Source of the DNA: JAFGOM01 sp964428385
Lineage (GTDB): Archaea > Halobacteriota > Methanomicrobia > Methanomicrobiales > Methanospirillaceae
DNA: 49,033 bases
Assembly (NCBI GenBank): GCA_964428385.1
Contig: CAYRYR010000009.1
Coordinates: 1 to 49,033 of the forward strand
Direction of reading: 5' to 3'
The notes under the pieces are model-generated. The model was not told the origin of the DNA, did no database searches, and saw nothing but the letters and a program-made list of their open reading frames with translations. Positions 1 through 8,388 of the stretch are shown piece after piece; position 1 is the first letter of the stretch; each line of letters begins with the position of its first letter. The position numbers were made by a program, and so were the translations under genes.

Positions 1-1
1 G

Positions 2-34
2 GGTGGCATGGGCGGAATGCCCGGCATGATGTAA
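2..34 (+). CDS. Chaperonin (thermosome or GroEL), C-terminal end only
   Basis: Only the last ten codons and a TAA are in the window. They read GGMGGMPGMM, the flexible Gly-Met tail found at the C terminus of chaperonin subunits, which lines the folding chamber. Both thermosome subunits and GroEL can end this way, and some Methanomicrobia carry both, so the class cannot be decided from this fragment. The gene body lies to the left of the window. Confidence 0.7.
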   Translation, partial: GGMGGMPGMM

Positions 35-49
35 GTTTCACCCCCGATT

Positions 50-103
50 TCCCCTTTTTTTGTTTCGTTAATTTTTTATTGTTTTGTTTATTCTTGTTTT
101 TTT
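50..103 (+). terminator. T-rich archaeal terminator region after the chaperonin gene
   Basis: Immediately after the chaperonin stop there are several runs of T (8, 6 and 8 T with shorter ones between). Archaeal RNA polymerase terminates at oligo-T tracts without needing a hairpin, so this is the likely transcript end. The last T run abuts the MITE-like repeat that starts at 104. Confidence 0.5.
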
Positions 104-433
104 GGCTCTGTCTGAAAAACAAGTGATACTATCATCATGTTCAGGCAGGGTGTAATTACATACCATTCTGGCTTTCATATTGACAATGATTAATATCAAT
201 GTAAGAATTCCAACCGCAAAGGAACACAGAGGGGGGGACCAGGTGTCAAATACTCTGATAATCTCTGTGATTACAACCGTTCAATCAGTAATAGTATTGA
301 GGATAAAACGGTCTCTCTCGTCCCTCTGCGGTAAAACAATTCAGTTATCAAAAAATGTCGTTTCACCACCTCAAAGATTGATGGAAGGAATAAAACCATA
401 ATCGGCAATATCACTTGAAAAATCGACACGGCC
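104..433 (-). mobile_element. MITE-like repeat, copy A (complete)
   Basis: The element begins GGCTCTGTCTGAAAAACAAG. Its other end, read in reverse complement, is close to GGCCGTGTCGATTTTTCAAG, so it has imperfect terminal inverted repeats of about 26 bp. Seven T flank it on each side (97-103 and 434-440), which may be a target-site duplication but is low-complexity. The interior shares long blocks with the copies at 15682-15992 and 17651-18003, including a CTCTGCGG/CCGCAGAG pair and a block around 'TATTTGACACCTGG'. It has no convincing ORF. Orientation here is opposite to the other copies. I infer a non-autonomous mobile element; no transposase is in the window. Confidence 0.65.
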
Positions 434-778
434 TTTTTTTCTAAATACCAGAAGAGTGATAAGAGGTATCAGATTTTTCTGATGTATATTAAAAAGTTCA
501 AATTCATAAAAAACATCTGTTTTGCGCCGATTACAGGTTCTTCTGTGAGTATTTCTGATAACGATGCCTTATAGTTACCCACCGTTACCAGGTGCAATAA
601 TAAACCAGTGACAAATCTGATTCATCAGAAATAGTAAGGGAACCCGGATATCTATGGCGTGACTTGATAGCATCAGCAGTATACAAAAAATCTGGTTTCG
701 CGAAAAAAAATGAAGGAATACAACTGTAATTGGATGATACAGGTGAGGATAATAAGCCAGACTCACATGCTTTGTTGG
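434..778. other. Intergenic, nothing recognised
   Basis: This AT-rich stretch lies between MITE copy A and cheW. A 63-codon open frame on the minus strand (575-766) begins with GTG, has no ribosome binding site and resembles no family I know, so I leave it uncalled. Oligo-T on the minus strand just past the cheW stop could end the cheW transcript. Confidence 0.4.
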
Positions 779-1324
779 TTATGTGGATGGGGAATTCTCG
801 TTTATTCCCAAAATAATCTTCTCAATATCGATCCAGATAAGGAGTTTTGTTGCTGAACCTGAATGTGTCACATCAAAAGAATCTTGTGCAAGATGATGTA
901 TCCCGCTTTGGTCATCAATACGGGATGCCTCTTCATCACCCTGGATTTTGATGATACCTTTGATATATCGGTTCATGATATCATTATCAATATCAGATGA
1001 ATTGTGATTGATATCATGGTCATCAACGTTCCTGACATTCTGGACATCATCAACGATAATCCCCACATTTGCACCATCAGTTACATCCGGAACCAGAACA
1101 ACAATCTTCTGATCCTGACGCTCTCGCAGATGGGGAATGCCCAATATTGAGTGAATATTAATGATAGTGGTTATCTCGCCCCTGAGATTAAGCATCCCGG
1201 TCACATGTACCGGAGCATGGGGAATCGGTGTTATTGGGAGCATCTCAACTATTTCACGGGCATTTTGAATATCCATGGCAAAGTGTTGTTCTGCGAGCTC
1301 AAACTCAACTATCTCAATTGTCAT
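779..1324 (-). CDS. cheW: CheW-like chemotaxis coupling protein
   Basis: The 181-residue protein has the CheW fold signature near residues 30-66: a proline-rich stretch (PITPIPHAPVHVTGMLNLRG) followed by EITTIINIHSILGIP, then the hydrophobic strand IVVLV and GIIVDDVQNV. CheW links methyl-accepting chemoreceptors to the kinase CheA in the cytoplasm. It is slightly longer than a usual CheW because of an Asp/Asn-rich insertion at about residues 100-115 (DDHDINHNSSDIDNDI). It is divergent from the receptor gene at 1767, which suggests the two work together. No cheA is visible in the window. The family call is firm; partner specificity is inference. Confidence 0.85.
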   Translation of the reverse strand: MTIEIVEFELAEQHFAMDIQNAREIVEMLPITPIPHAPVHVTGMLNLRGEITTIINIHSILGIPHLRERQDQKIVVLVPDVTDGANVGIIVDDVQNVRNVDDHDINHNSSDIDNDIMNRYIKGIIKIQGDEEASRIDDQSGIHHLAQDSFDVTHSGSATKLLIWIDIEKIILGINENSPST

Positions 1325-1766
1325 GGATTAGTAGCTTCTTGGTTTTCTTATGGTTTTATCTTTTTGCATAAAGGCATTCTTCATCTCTCTAAAAAGAATC
1401 CCCTGAAAGGATCTTTTTGTTTTTTGGGTACGATGGCCGGGTAAAAGATGGAAGGCATGATGAAGATATGGTGAAAATTGAATGTCTGATATGAAATTTG
1501 AATGACTTTCATCCTGCCGGTTATACCATATTGCAGGGGTACAACGATAAAGGGGCTATACTATCAATATAACTCATTAACTACTCATAAGAAAAGTGTA
1601 TCTGTTACTGACGAAATGCAACATATTTAAGGGATTATGCAAAAAGATCTGATTTATATTCTTTTCAGTAGCATGGTAACAGATAGATTCATTAGGATGG
1701 TATCACCGATGCGGGTAGTGATATGGACTGTGTATCTTATCTGACTGAGAAGGGAGCTATGAAGGA
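1325..1766. promoter_or_regulatory. Divergent intergenic region between cheW and the chemoreceptor
   Basis: These 442 bases have no convincing ORF. AT-rich boxes that could serve as TATA elements for the rightward gene are CATATTTAAG near 1622 and GATTTATATTC near 1650. GGAG at 1753-1756 sits about ten bases before the ATG at 1767 and is the likely ribosome binding site. An ATG at 1759 is in another frame. Confidence 0.35.
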
Positions 1767-4058
1767 ATGCCGACATTACATGTACTCCATGTGGAAGACA
1801 ACGTTGATCATGCGTATCTCATCAAGCATGAATTAACAAAAGGATACCAGGATCTTAAATATACCCTGGTTGAAGATCGCGAATCGTATCGAAAAGCGTT
1901 AGAAGAGGGAGGATGGGATATTATCCTCTGTGATTATGTTCTTCCTGACTTCAATGGGTTTGATGCACTTGAGATGTATCATGCAAAAAATCTGGATATC
2001 CCCTTTATTTTAATATCCGGAGAGATAGGGGAAGAGACTGCCGTTGAGATGATGAAGGCAGGAATGCATGATTACCTTATTAAAGGAAATATGGTACGTC
2101 TTCTCCCGGCGATTGAGCGTGAGATTCGTGATTCTGAAGTTCGGCGGGAACGGGAACATGCTGTAGAGCGCCGACTTGAGGAAGAGAAGAAATTCCGTTC
2201 AATGATAGACTCATCATATGATGCCATTCTCCTCATTGATGAGAGTATCATCATAGAATGCAATGCACAATTATATTCACTGGTTGGTGGTAATTCAGAT
2301 ACTTCGGTCATTTCCAGACCTCTTTCAGATTTTTTCCCGTTAAAACAACCAGATGGTAGTTCTTCCAAAGATATGATTAACAGATATCTTGAGGGTGCAT
2401 TATCAGGAGTGCGTCAGGTCTGTGAGATGACCATAAATCAGATTGATGGCAACCAGGTTGAGATAGAGATGGTCTTTGTCAGGCTGACCCTTGCTGCGGG
2501 ATCAGTCGTCATGGCAACAATCAGGGATATATCAGAGCGGAAAAAGTCAGAAATAGAACTAAAACAGAGGATGGAGACGATTTTAGAACTCCAGCATCAG
2601 GAGATGATGATGATTAATCAAAATCCGCTCCCCATCCTGTTATTGAATCTGGATCTTCATATCCTCAAACCAAATGAGTCATTTATTCAGATGAGCGGGT
2701 ATCATGAGAAAGATCTTATGAAGATGACTGCACGGGATTTTCGTGTGACTGATAAATCCGGTCACGGTCTAAAGGAAGCTCTCAAGACGAAAAAAGCTGC
2801 AACAGGAAATATTACTGTTGAATTCCCGAATGGTATTCATTATATTGAACAGGATATCATACCTCTGCTCGATAAAAACCATGAAGTCACCAGCATTATG
2901 GCGACATACAAGGATATGACAGAGGATATCAGAAAAGCAGAGGAGATTAATCGCCTGGTTACAGAATCAAAGGAACGAAATGAGATTCTTTCAGAAAGTG
3001 CAGATGAACTGGGTACGATTTTAAAGCAACTCGCTGCAGGAGATCTCACAAAACAGGCTGCCATTGCAGACAAAGATCCCCTGGTATCTGTGAAACATGA
3101 TTACAATAGCGCTGCAAAAGCCCTTATGGAAGCTCTCACAGAAGTAAACAGTGTAATTGATAAGGTGAAAGTAAGGATGCGGGATATCAGTGTTGGATCC
3201 AATGATATTGCACATGCTTCACAGAAAGTTGCTGAGACTGCACAGGTATCAGCAGATCTTGGCCACAGCCTCCTCTCTCAGATTGAAGACATCTCAAACG
3301 AGATTGGAGAACTTTCAGCATCAAATGAAGAAATATTCAGTACCAGCCAGGAAGTATTAAGTCATTCACGTGAAGTCGCCTCAAAAGGAAATGATGCACA
3401 GATCCTCGGCAAGGAGGCAAATGAACGAATGGGCGCCGTCGAGAGTATTGCTTCAGAGACAGTCCGGGACATGGAAGAGTTAAAAACGCAGATAAAGGAG
3501 ATAAATAAAGTCGTTAAGATGATTAATGACATCACCGGACAAATAAATCTCCTGGCACTCAATGCTGCCATAGAGGCTGCCCGGGTTGGTGACGCAGGGC
3601 GTGGGTTTGCGGTTGTTGCCGGAGAAGTAAAGAACCTTGCCGCAGATGCACGGAAAGCTACGAATCACATTGATGAAGTGATACAAGCTATTCAGAACAG
3701 TAGTGAGAAGACTGCTCAGGCTATCATGTCTGCAAATACTGAGATAACCTCAGGGGTTGAGAGTGTTAATGAGACCATCCAAGCACTCGACATCATGGTT
3801 GAGGGTTCAAACCAGGTAACCATTGATATGGAAGAGATTGCCAAGGCAATCGAGAGACAGGCTATGGTTGCAACGAATGTTGTTTCTATGAGTGAGAAAG
3901 GGATGAATCTTACCAATCAGAATCTCAACCTGATAATGGAACTCTCATCCCTTGCCCAGGAGACAAATGCAGCTGTAGAAGAGATTGATGCTGCCATTCA
4001 GGAGACAGAGGGAGATTCCGACCACCTGATACAGCGGATGGAAAAATTCACGATATAA
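1767..4058 (+). CDS. Soluble receiver-PAS-PAS-MCP chemoreceptor
   Basis: This 763-residue protein has no membrane segment. Domains in order: a response-regulator receiver (1-125; acidic residues E10/D11, phosphoacceptor D56 in LCDYVLP, conserved S84 and K106); PAS at about 140-270, ending RDISERKKSE; PAS at about 280-395; a HAMP-like helix (ILKQLAAGDLT) near 415; and a methyl-accepting signalling domain whose hairpin tip reads INLLALNAAIEAARVGDAGR near residues 590-610. MCP tips contact CheW and CheA. A phosphorylatable receiver at the N terminus of a cytoplasmic chemoreceptor suggests input from a two-component kinase rather than an external ligand. It is divergent from cheW. Domain calls are firm; the signal is unknown. 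Confidence 0.9.
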   Translation: MPTLHVLHVEDNVDHAYLIKHELTKGYQDLKYTLVEDRESYRKALEEGGWDIILCDYVLPDFNGFDALEMYHAKNLDIPFILISGEIGEETAVEMMKAGMHDYLIKGNMVRLLPAIEREIRDSEVRREREHAVERRLEEEKKFRSMIDSSYDAILLIDESIIIECNAQLYSLVGGNSDTSVISRPLSDFFPLKQPDGSSSKDMINRYLEGALSGVRQVCEMTINQIDGNQVEIEMVFVRLTLAAGSVVMATIRDISERKKSEIELKQRMETILELQHQEMMMINQNPLPILLLNLDLHILKPNESFIQMSGYHEKDLMKMTARDFRVTDKSGHGLKEALKTKKAATGNITVEFPNGIHYIEQDIIPLLDKNHEVTSIMATYKDMTEDIRKAEEINRLVTESKERNEILSESADELGTILKQLAAGDLTKQAAIADKDPLVSVKHDYNSAAKALMEALTEVNSVIDKVKVRMRDISVGSNDIAHASQKVAETAQVSADLGHSLLSQIEDISNEIGELSASNEEIFSTSQEVLSHSREVASKGNDAQILGKEANERMGAVESIASETVRDMEELKTQIKEINKVVKMINDITGQINLLALNAAIEAARVGDAGRGFAVVAGEVKNLAADARKATNHIDEVIQAIQNSSEKTAQAIMSANTEITSGVESVNETIQALDIMVEGSNQVTIDMEEIAKAIERQAMVATNVVSMSEKGMNLTNQNLNLIMELSSLAQETNAAVEEIDAAIQETEGDSDHLIQRMEKFTI

Positions 4059-4101
4059 TTACTATCCCGTTATTTTTAAATCGCCATCTCCATTTTTGCT
4101 A

Positions 4102-4854
4102 TCAAACCATTGGCATCGGCTGAAAGAGAAAGAGTGCCCATCCCATATGTTCACGACCATATGCAGTATACTCATCCTGAATCGAATAGAGATACTCCAA
4201 CATTTCATCGGTATGTGAATCATCAGGATGATTCCGGATCCAGTGATAGCACTCTTGCCAGATTGCCCCTTCATATCTGTCCCAATCCTGTTCAGTTGCA
4301 CGAACAATCCCGGTGAGAAGGTATCCCAGTTCTCTTGCATACTGACAAATGGCATACTCAGATTGTACACATATCCATTGGGCTGCGAATTCATGGGGGA
4401 CAATATCATGGCGCCAGTACCGGTCACCGATGATAAGTGATGTATCAGGAGATGCAAGAGATACAAGAGCCTCAAGTGTTGAAAAAACATCTCCCCAGAT
4501 ATGACTCACCCCTGCGGCAATAATACTGTCAGGGATAATCCCATCTGGTGGCTGCCATACTTTAGCATCTGCACATATGACCTGTATCGTCTCTTTGATT
4601 CTGGTATTTCTGATACATTCGGTTGTCCTGAGGCAGCTGTCAGGATCAGAATCTATTGCATACCCGGTTATGCCATACCGTTGTGCAAGAGTACAGATGA
4701 GATGCCCGTTTCCACATCCGATATCAAAGATGGTCTGACCGTATCGTATCCCTGCAGTCTCTGCAATGGTGTGGATCATCTCTTCGGTGACTGGATTTCG
4801 TATGGGAAGCCTTCCCTGACTTATCTCTTCGAATCGGTTTAGATATGGCATCAT
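4102..4854 (-). CDS. Class I SAM-dependent methyltransferase
   Basis: The protein has 250 residues. Motif I of the Rossmann-fold methyltransferases is clear at about residues 42-52 (IFDIGCGNGHL), followed by the acidic strand end GYAIDSD near 64-70 that would hold the ribose hydroxyls, and an ADAK motif near 95. The substrate cannot be read from the sequence. It is the last gene of a minus-strand operon: its ATG lies six bases past the stop of the CAP-domain gene. Two adjacent ATG codons (4854 and 4851) could both start it. Confidence 0.8.
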   Translation of the reverse strand: MMPYLNRFEEISQGRLPIRNPVTEEMIHTIAETAGIRYGQTIFDIGCGNGHLICTLAQRYGITGYAIDSDPDSCLRTTECIRNTRIKETIQVICADAKVWQPPDGIIPDSIIAAGVSHIWGDVFSTLEALVSLASPDTSLIIGDRYWRHDIVPHEFAAQWICVQSEYAICQYARELGYLLTGIVRATEQDWDRYEGAIWQECYHWIRNHPDDSHTDEMLEYLYSIQDEYTAYGREHMGWALFLFQPMPMV

Positions 4855-4860
4855 TTCACA

Positions 4861-5886
4861 CTATATCATATTTTGCGTTGCATAGTATCGTGTCCCGTCA
4901 AACGAAACACCAATACCGATTTTTCTAAGATGTGGATTTAGAATATTCTCCTTATGATCAGAACTGTGCATCCAGGAGTCAAGCATCAGTTCTGCAACAG
5001 CAATGATATCATCCTGATCAACGTATCCATAATTGCTGGTCTCACCAACCGGAACCTTAATGATATTTTCTGCTATTCCATGTACGGTATCCCCGGTCTC
5101 AGTCACTCTGCTCGACTCATATCCATGACGTTTCGCCCTGTCAGAGGGGTTCTCGTTATCAGGATTGATATGGTTAAAAAAATTGCGTGTACTCATATCA
5201 TCACTGTGGTCCTGTGCAACGAGAGCGAGATCATCATCATAGGTAAGGGGAGTCAGCCGGTAAAAATTTCGTTCTCTGTTTGTGTACCTATAAATGAGGT
5301 CGCCGATTTTTGTGTTGTAAAACGCCTGAGGGCGGTTGAATTCTTTGGTTATTTGTACTGGTTCACCAGTAATGACATTATTTGCTTCATCTTTTTCCGG
5401 GACCAGCTCAGATACATCAATAAAGAGAGCAGGGTACCATGTTCCCGGTGTTATCTCACCTGGTAAATCCCGTATGTATGTATTGTATTTTGTATCGCCA
5501 GCTGAGAAGAACCCTTCTTTCTTCTCCCAGATGAGAAGATCATCAGTTGTTACATTCACATCAGGTGAAAGGTACATCTGAATGATAAATGAACCTGAAG
5601 GGCGGTTGCCGGTGTTTGTTAGTGTATAACCGGTAAAAAAAGGGGATCCGGGAGCTCCTGAGGGAGCGGTCTCAATGCTGAGCGGAGTAAGTTCGGCAAT
5701 AGGAATATCAGGAATAACCGAATAGGTATCCTCTGCAGTTGCCGGGATAACCGATAGGAAGCTGATAAACAGGATGCTTATGAGAAGGAGATATGCATCT
5801 GGTTTCATATGTCGTATCATATCAGGCAGGGGAGATAAAGTAGTTTTCATTACACACCTTGCAGTGATGCAGGAAACAATTCTCAT
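4861..5886 (-). CDS. Secreted CARDB + CAP/SCP-domain protein
   Basis: The 341-residue frame carries a signal peptide (YLLLISILFISFLSVIPA) followed by a CARDB-like beta domain (about 60-180, with TLTNTGNRPSGSF) and a C-terminal CAP/SCP domain (about 190-341). The CAP domain is marked by HSDDMSTRNFFNHINPDN, GIAENI and HKENIL, which carry the family's conserved histidines and glutamates. CAP proteins are extracellular; their roles vary. The ATG at 5886 overlaps the stop of the upstream gene by one base (TAATG), which favours coupled translation, but it leaves about 30 residues before the hydrophobic core. Internal ATGs at 5850 or 5808 would give a more ordinary signal peptide. Confidence 0.85.
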   Translation of the reverse strand: MRIVSCITARCVMKTTLSPLPDMIRHMKPDAYLLLISILFISFLSVIPATAEDTYSVIPDIPIAELTPLSIETAPSGAPGSPFFTGYTLTNTGNRPSGSFIIQMYLSPDVNVTTDDLLIWEKKEGFFSAGDTKYNTYIRDLPGEITPGTWYPALFIDVSELVPEKDEANNVITGEPVQITKEFNRPQAFYNTKIGDLIYRYTNRERNFYRLTPLTYDDDLALVAQDHSDDMSTRNFFNHINPDNENPSDRAKRHGYESSRVTETGDTVHGIAENIIKVPVGETSNYGYVDQDDIIAVAELMLDSWMHSSDHKENILNPHLRKIGIGVSFDGTRYYATQNMI

Positions 5887-6377
5887 TATGGTTTATTAAT
5901 AAACCATTTCATCATGACAAGGGCATCTTCGGTATCTGCATAATAGGATCCTAACTGAAATACCGGCTGGTACCCAAGTTGTCTGTAGAAGGCCTGAGCA
6001 GTAGTATTTGAGATCCTGACCTCGAGCTGACATGCGGTTGCAAAATTGACGATGAGCTGATGTTCAGCACGTTTGACGAGATCACGACCAACACCGATTT
6101 TTCTGTGACGTTTTGTTACTGCAAGATTGCAGATATGCCCATATAGTTCTTCACTGGTATCTTCTATTCCACAGATGATAAATCCGGCTATGCTTCCCAT
6201 CATCTCTGCAACAAAGCTGGTGGCATGAAACATCTCTATCGTCTCCTGCAACACCTCCGCTCCCCAGGGATCGGGGAAAGATTCTTCTTCTATCAACAAA
6301 ATTGCAGGGATATCTAAAGCCTGCATCCGTCTGATATGAAATGTTGTTTGTACCAATGCAGGATCCATGTTTGTCAC
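5886..6377 (-). CDS. rimI: GNAT N-acetyltransferase, RimI-like
   Basis: The 163-residue protein has the GNAT order: IRRMQALDIPAILLIEEESF at the N terminus, the WG motif after FPDPW, NLAVTKRHRKIGVGRDLV (acetyl-CoA pyrophosphate loop, RxxGxG-like) and the C-terminal IRISN-type/NTTAQAFYRQLGYQP strand-helix. RimI-type enzymes acetylate protein N termini, and in archaea they act broadly on nascent proteins. The coordinate given begins at GTG 6377; an ATG at 6368 (MDPALV) may be the real start. A minus-strand TATA-like box (CTATATTATAG) ends about 15-25 bases upstream, which would suit a leaderless transcript. It heads an operon with the CAP protein and a methyltransferase. Confidence 0.82.
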   Translation of the reverse strand: MTNMDPALVQTTFHIRRMQALDIPAILLIEEESFPDPWGAEVLQETIEMFHATSFVAEMMGSIAGFIICGIEDTSEELYGHICNLAVTKRHRKIGVGRDLVKRAEHQLIVNFATACQLEVRISNTTAQAFYRQLGYQPVFQLGSYYADTEDALVMMKWFINKP

Positions 6378-6428
6378 TGCTATAATATAGGGTCAGGGGA
6401 ATATCTGTAACCTACTGGTGTCGAGACG

Positions 6429-7688
6429 ATGGTTCATATTTATCGATTTGCTGCAGTAAGACCGGCGGGCAGACGTGCCCAGGAGATTGCATCAGTTCCC
6501 TATGATGTGGTGAATGAAGAGGAAGCACGGGAGATGATACAGGAGAATCCACTCTGTTTTTTACGGATTTCCCGATCTGACGTCCTGATGCCTGATACTG
6601 ATCCCTATGCCGATGAGGTCTATGAGACTGCAAAAAAGACGTTTGAAAATTACTGTTCAGAAGGGATTATGGTCTCTGATCCGGTTCCTGCTATCTATAT
6701 CTACCGGGTGATACAGGGTGCAGATCAGTATACCGGTCTGTGTTGCTGTCTTGATGTACAGGATTATGAATCAGGTGTCATCAGGCGACATGAACTGACA
6801 CGCTACGAAAAAGAAGAGGATAGAACCAGGCACATTGACGCGGTGAATGCAAATACCGGCCCTGTTGTACTCCTTTATAAGGTTCAGGAGGAGGTATCTG
6901 CAATCATAGATACTACTATCAGAAGTGCATCAGAACCGGTTGCAGAGGTCAGCGGTCCGCAGGGCACTATCCATCGGATCTATCCAATAACAGATTCAGG
7001 GGTTCTGGATAGACTTGAGTCCCTCTTCGCAGCGATTCCCGGCCTCTATATTGCTGATGGTCATCACCGGGCAAAGTCAGCAGTCAATGTAGCACAACGG
7101 AGATCTGCCAATGGACCCATTCCTGATGAGACCCGCAGATTTATGGGAGTTCTCTTTGCAGACAATGAAGTCAGGGTGCATGGGTACTCACGACTTCTCT
7201 CTGAGCTGAACGGATATACGAATGAGTCATTCCTTGATGCGCTCAGAGCCGTTTTTACCGTATCCCCCTATGGGAATGTTGATTTAAAGGCATACCAGAT
7301 ACAACCACATTCTGATCCACTCTCATACCATGTAATGCACCTGTATATCAGTGGACAGTGGTATGAGTGTTCACGTCAGCGCGATCCTGGTACAGATAAC
7401 ATCACTGGACTTGATGTGGCCTATTTACAGGATCATGTCCTCACCCCGCTGCTGGGAATTTCAGATCCGAGAGGAGATCCCCGGCTCCAGTATCTTGGAG
7501 GTGCACGTCCATTAGCAGATCTCCAGACACGGGTTGAGAGTGGGGAGTTTGTGGCAGCAATAGCGATGCAGCCTGTCGGGGTTGGTACTGTCTTTGCGAT
7601 AGCAGATGCAGGATATGTTATGCCACCAAAGTCCACCTGGTTTGAACCAAAACTCTTAAGTGGGCTCATGATTCATAAGATTTCCTGA
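6429..7688 (+). CDS. DUF1015 family protein
   Basis: The 419-residue protein matches the DUF1015 family as I know it. It has the N-terminal RPAGRRAQEIASVPYDVV, then FLRISRSD, IRRHELTRYEKEEDRTRHID and the central IADGHHRAKSAV. The DGHHR-type motif suggests a metal- or phosphate-handling active site, but the function of the family is not established. The length is normal (about 400-430). It is divergent from the rimI operon with only 51 bases between the starts, so the promoters must overlap. GGTG lies about nine bases before the ATG. Family membership is confident; function is left open. Confidence 0.85.
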   Translation: MVHIYRFAAVRPAGRRAQEIASVPYDVVNEEEAREMIQENPLCFLRISRSDVLMPDTDPYADEVYETAKKTFENYCSEGIMVSDPVPAIYIYRVIQGADQYTGLCCCLDVQDYESGVIRRHELTRYEKEEDRTRHIDAVNANTGPVVLLYKVQEEVSAIIDTTIRSASEPVAEVSGPQGTIHRIYPITDSGVLDRLESLFAAIPGLYIADGHHRAKSAVNVAQRRSANGPIPDETRRFMGVLFADNEVRVHGYSRLLSELNGYTNESFLDALRAVFTVSPYGNVDLKAYQIQPHSDPLSYHVMHLYISGQWYECSRQRDPGTDNITGLDVAYLQDHVLTPLLGISDPRGDPRLQYLGGARPLADLQTRVESGEFVAAIAMQPVGVGTVFAIADAGYVMPPKSTWFEPKLLSGLMIHKIS

Positions 7689-8261
7689 TTCTTTAATGAG
7701 ATCGCATGTTGGTAATGGCAGAACGTTTCATTTATTCTGCCTTACCCTCTGTGGTGCAGGGAGAGTGTATTCTTACAGATATTACAGACACTGTTTTTTT
7801 CACTTCGATTGTCAGAACCCATTCTGCATTGCATAACAGATCTTATTATCGTATTCAGGCCGTTTTTTCTCATTTTTATTCTAATAAACATAAAGATGTA
7901 TTATTGGCATTTTCTTTTTTATGACAGATATGGAGGTCTTAAGTCTGGCATGTTTATCTGAATTATCTGCAATTACTGACCCTCAAAAGAACCGGGACGG
8001 ATATGCAATCAGTCTTACAAGAGTTGACGAATACATACATACACCTGCTGGCAACCTTTCCCTTATTGGCAGGAGGTGCGAGGGCCGGGTTTATTGATAA
8101 TATCTCCTATAATACCACTTTTAACCAGACGAACGATACTTTTCTATCAACATTCCTTATTTATACCGAGAGAAACATAGAAATCCTATAACCGGGTTTT
8201 TTGCAATGGGATGATAGTTTTAATAGAGCCCATGATAATCTCTGAATGCACCTATATGGAG
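7689..8261. other. Intergenic region with no confident gene
   Basis: Two short open frames occur here: 7706-7924 (72 codons) and 7921-8097 (58 codons). Neither has a clear ribosome binding site or recognisable motif. The second has a rather protein-like composition (residues such as LTRVDEYIHTPAGNLSLIG) and is listed separately at low confidence. T-rich tracts near 7795 and 7863-7920 could terminate the DUF1015 transcript. Confidence 0.4.
7921..8097 (+). CDS. Possible small protein, 58 residues, unrecognised
   Basis: An ATG at 7921 opens a frame ending at TGA 8095-8097. The composition is balanced and not just a low-complexity read-through. There is no visible Shine-Dalgarno, although an AT-rich TATA-like stretch precedes it around 7878-7893. 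I recognise no motif. It may be a chance ORF or the eroded start of a former gene. Confidence 0.2.
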   Translation: MTDMEVLSLACLSELSAITDPQKNRDGYAISLTRVDEYIHTPAGNLSLIGRRCEGRVY

Positions 8262-8270
8262 TATATAAAA
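8262..8270 (+). promoter_or_regulatory. TATA box upstream of the large membrane kinase
   Basis: TATATAAAA with a following GGG is a near-ideal archaeal TATA box. Transcription would start about 25-30 bases downstream, near 8292-8297. That is at the ATG of a 24-codon ORF and about 95 bases before the kinase GTG. Confidence 0.6.
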
Positions 8271-8295
8271 GGGTTGATCTCTCCCTGATAATACC

Positions 8296-8370
8296 ATGAC
8301 AAATATCAAATCCCGGTATTTCTCGAGAGGGAGCGGAATGAGTAAAAAAGAGCAGACGGTACCATACTAA
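8296..8370 (+). CDS. Short upstream ORF in the kinase leader (24 residues)
   Basis: ATG at 8296 to TAA 8368-8370. The predicted transcript start coincides with this ATG. An internal ATG at 8338 is preceded by GGGAGCGGA, an excellent ribosome binding site, and is in the same frame as the kinase that follows. After the TAA the frame continues open into the kinase through GTG 8389. The frame may be a leader peptide, or the ancestral kinase start may have been cut off by the TAA. Confidence 0.3.
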   Translation: MTNIKSRYFSRGSGMSKKEQTVPY

Positions 8371-8388
8371 TATATAGAGAGAAAAATA

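Noticed and set aside
575..766. 63-codon open frame on the minus strand just after cheW
   Set aside because: It starts with GTG, has no ribosome binding site and shows no motif; its position in AT-rich spacer makes chance likely.
1151..1444. 97-codon frame on the plus strand overlapping cheW
   Set aside because: It is antisense to a clear cheW gene and shows no family features.
4062..4490. 142-codon minus-strand frame overlapping the methyltransferase
   Set aside because: It is another frame of the methyltransferase gene, whose SAM motif is unambiguous.
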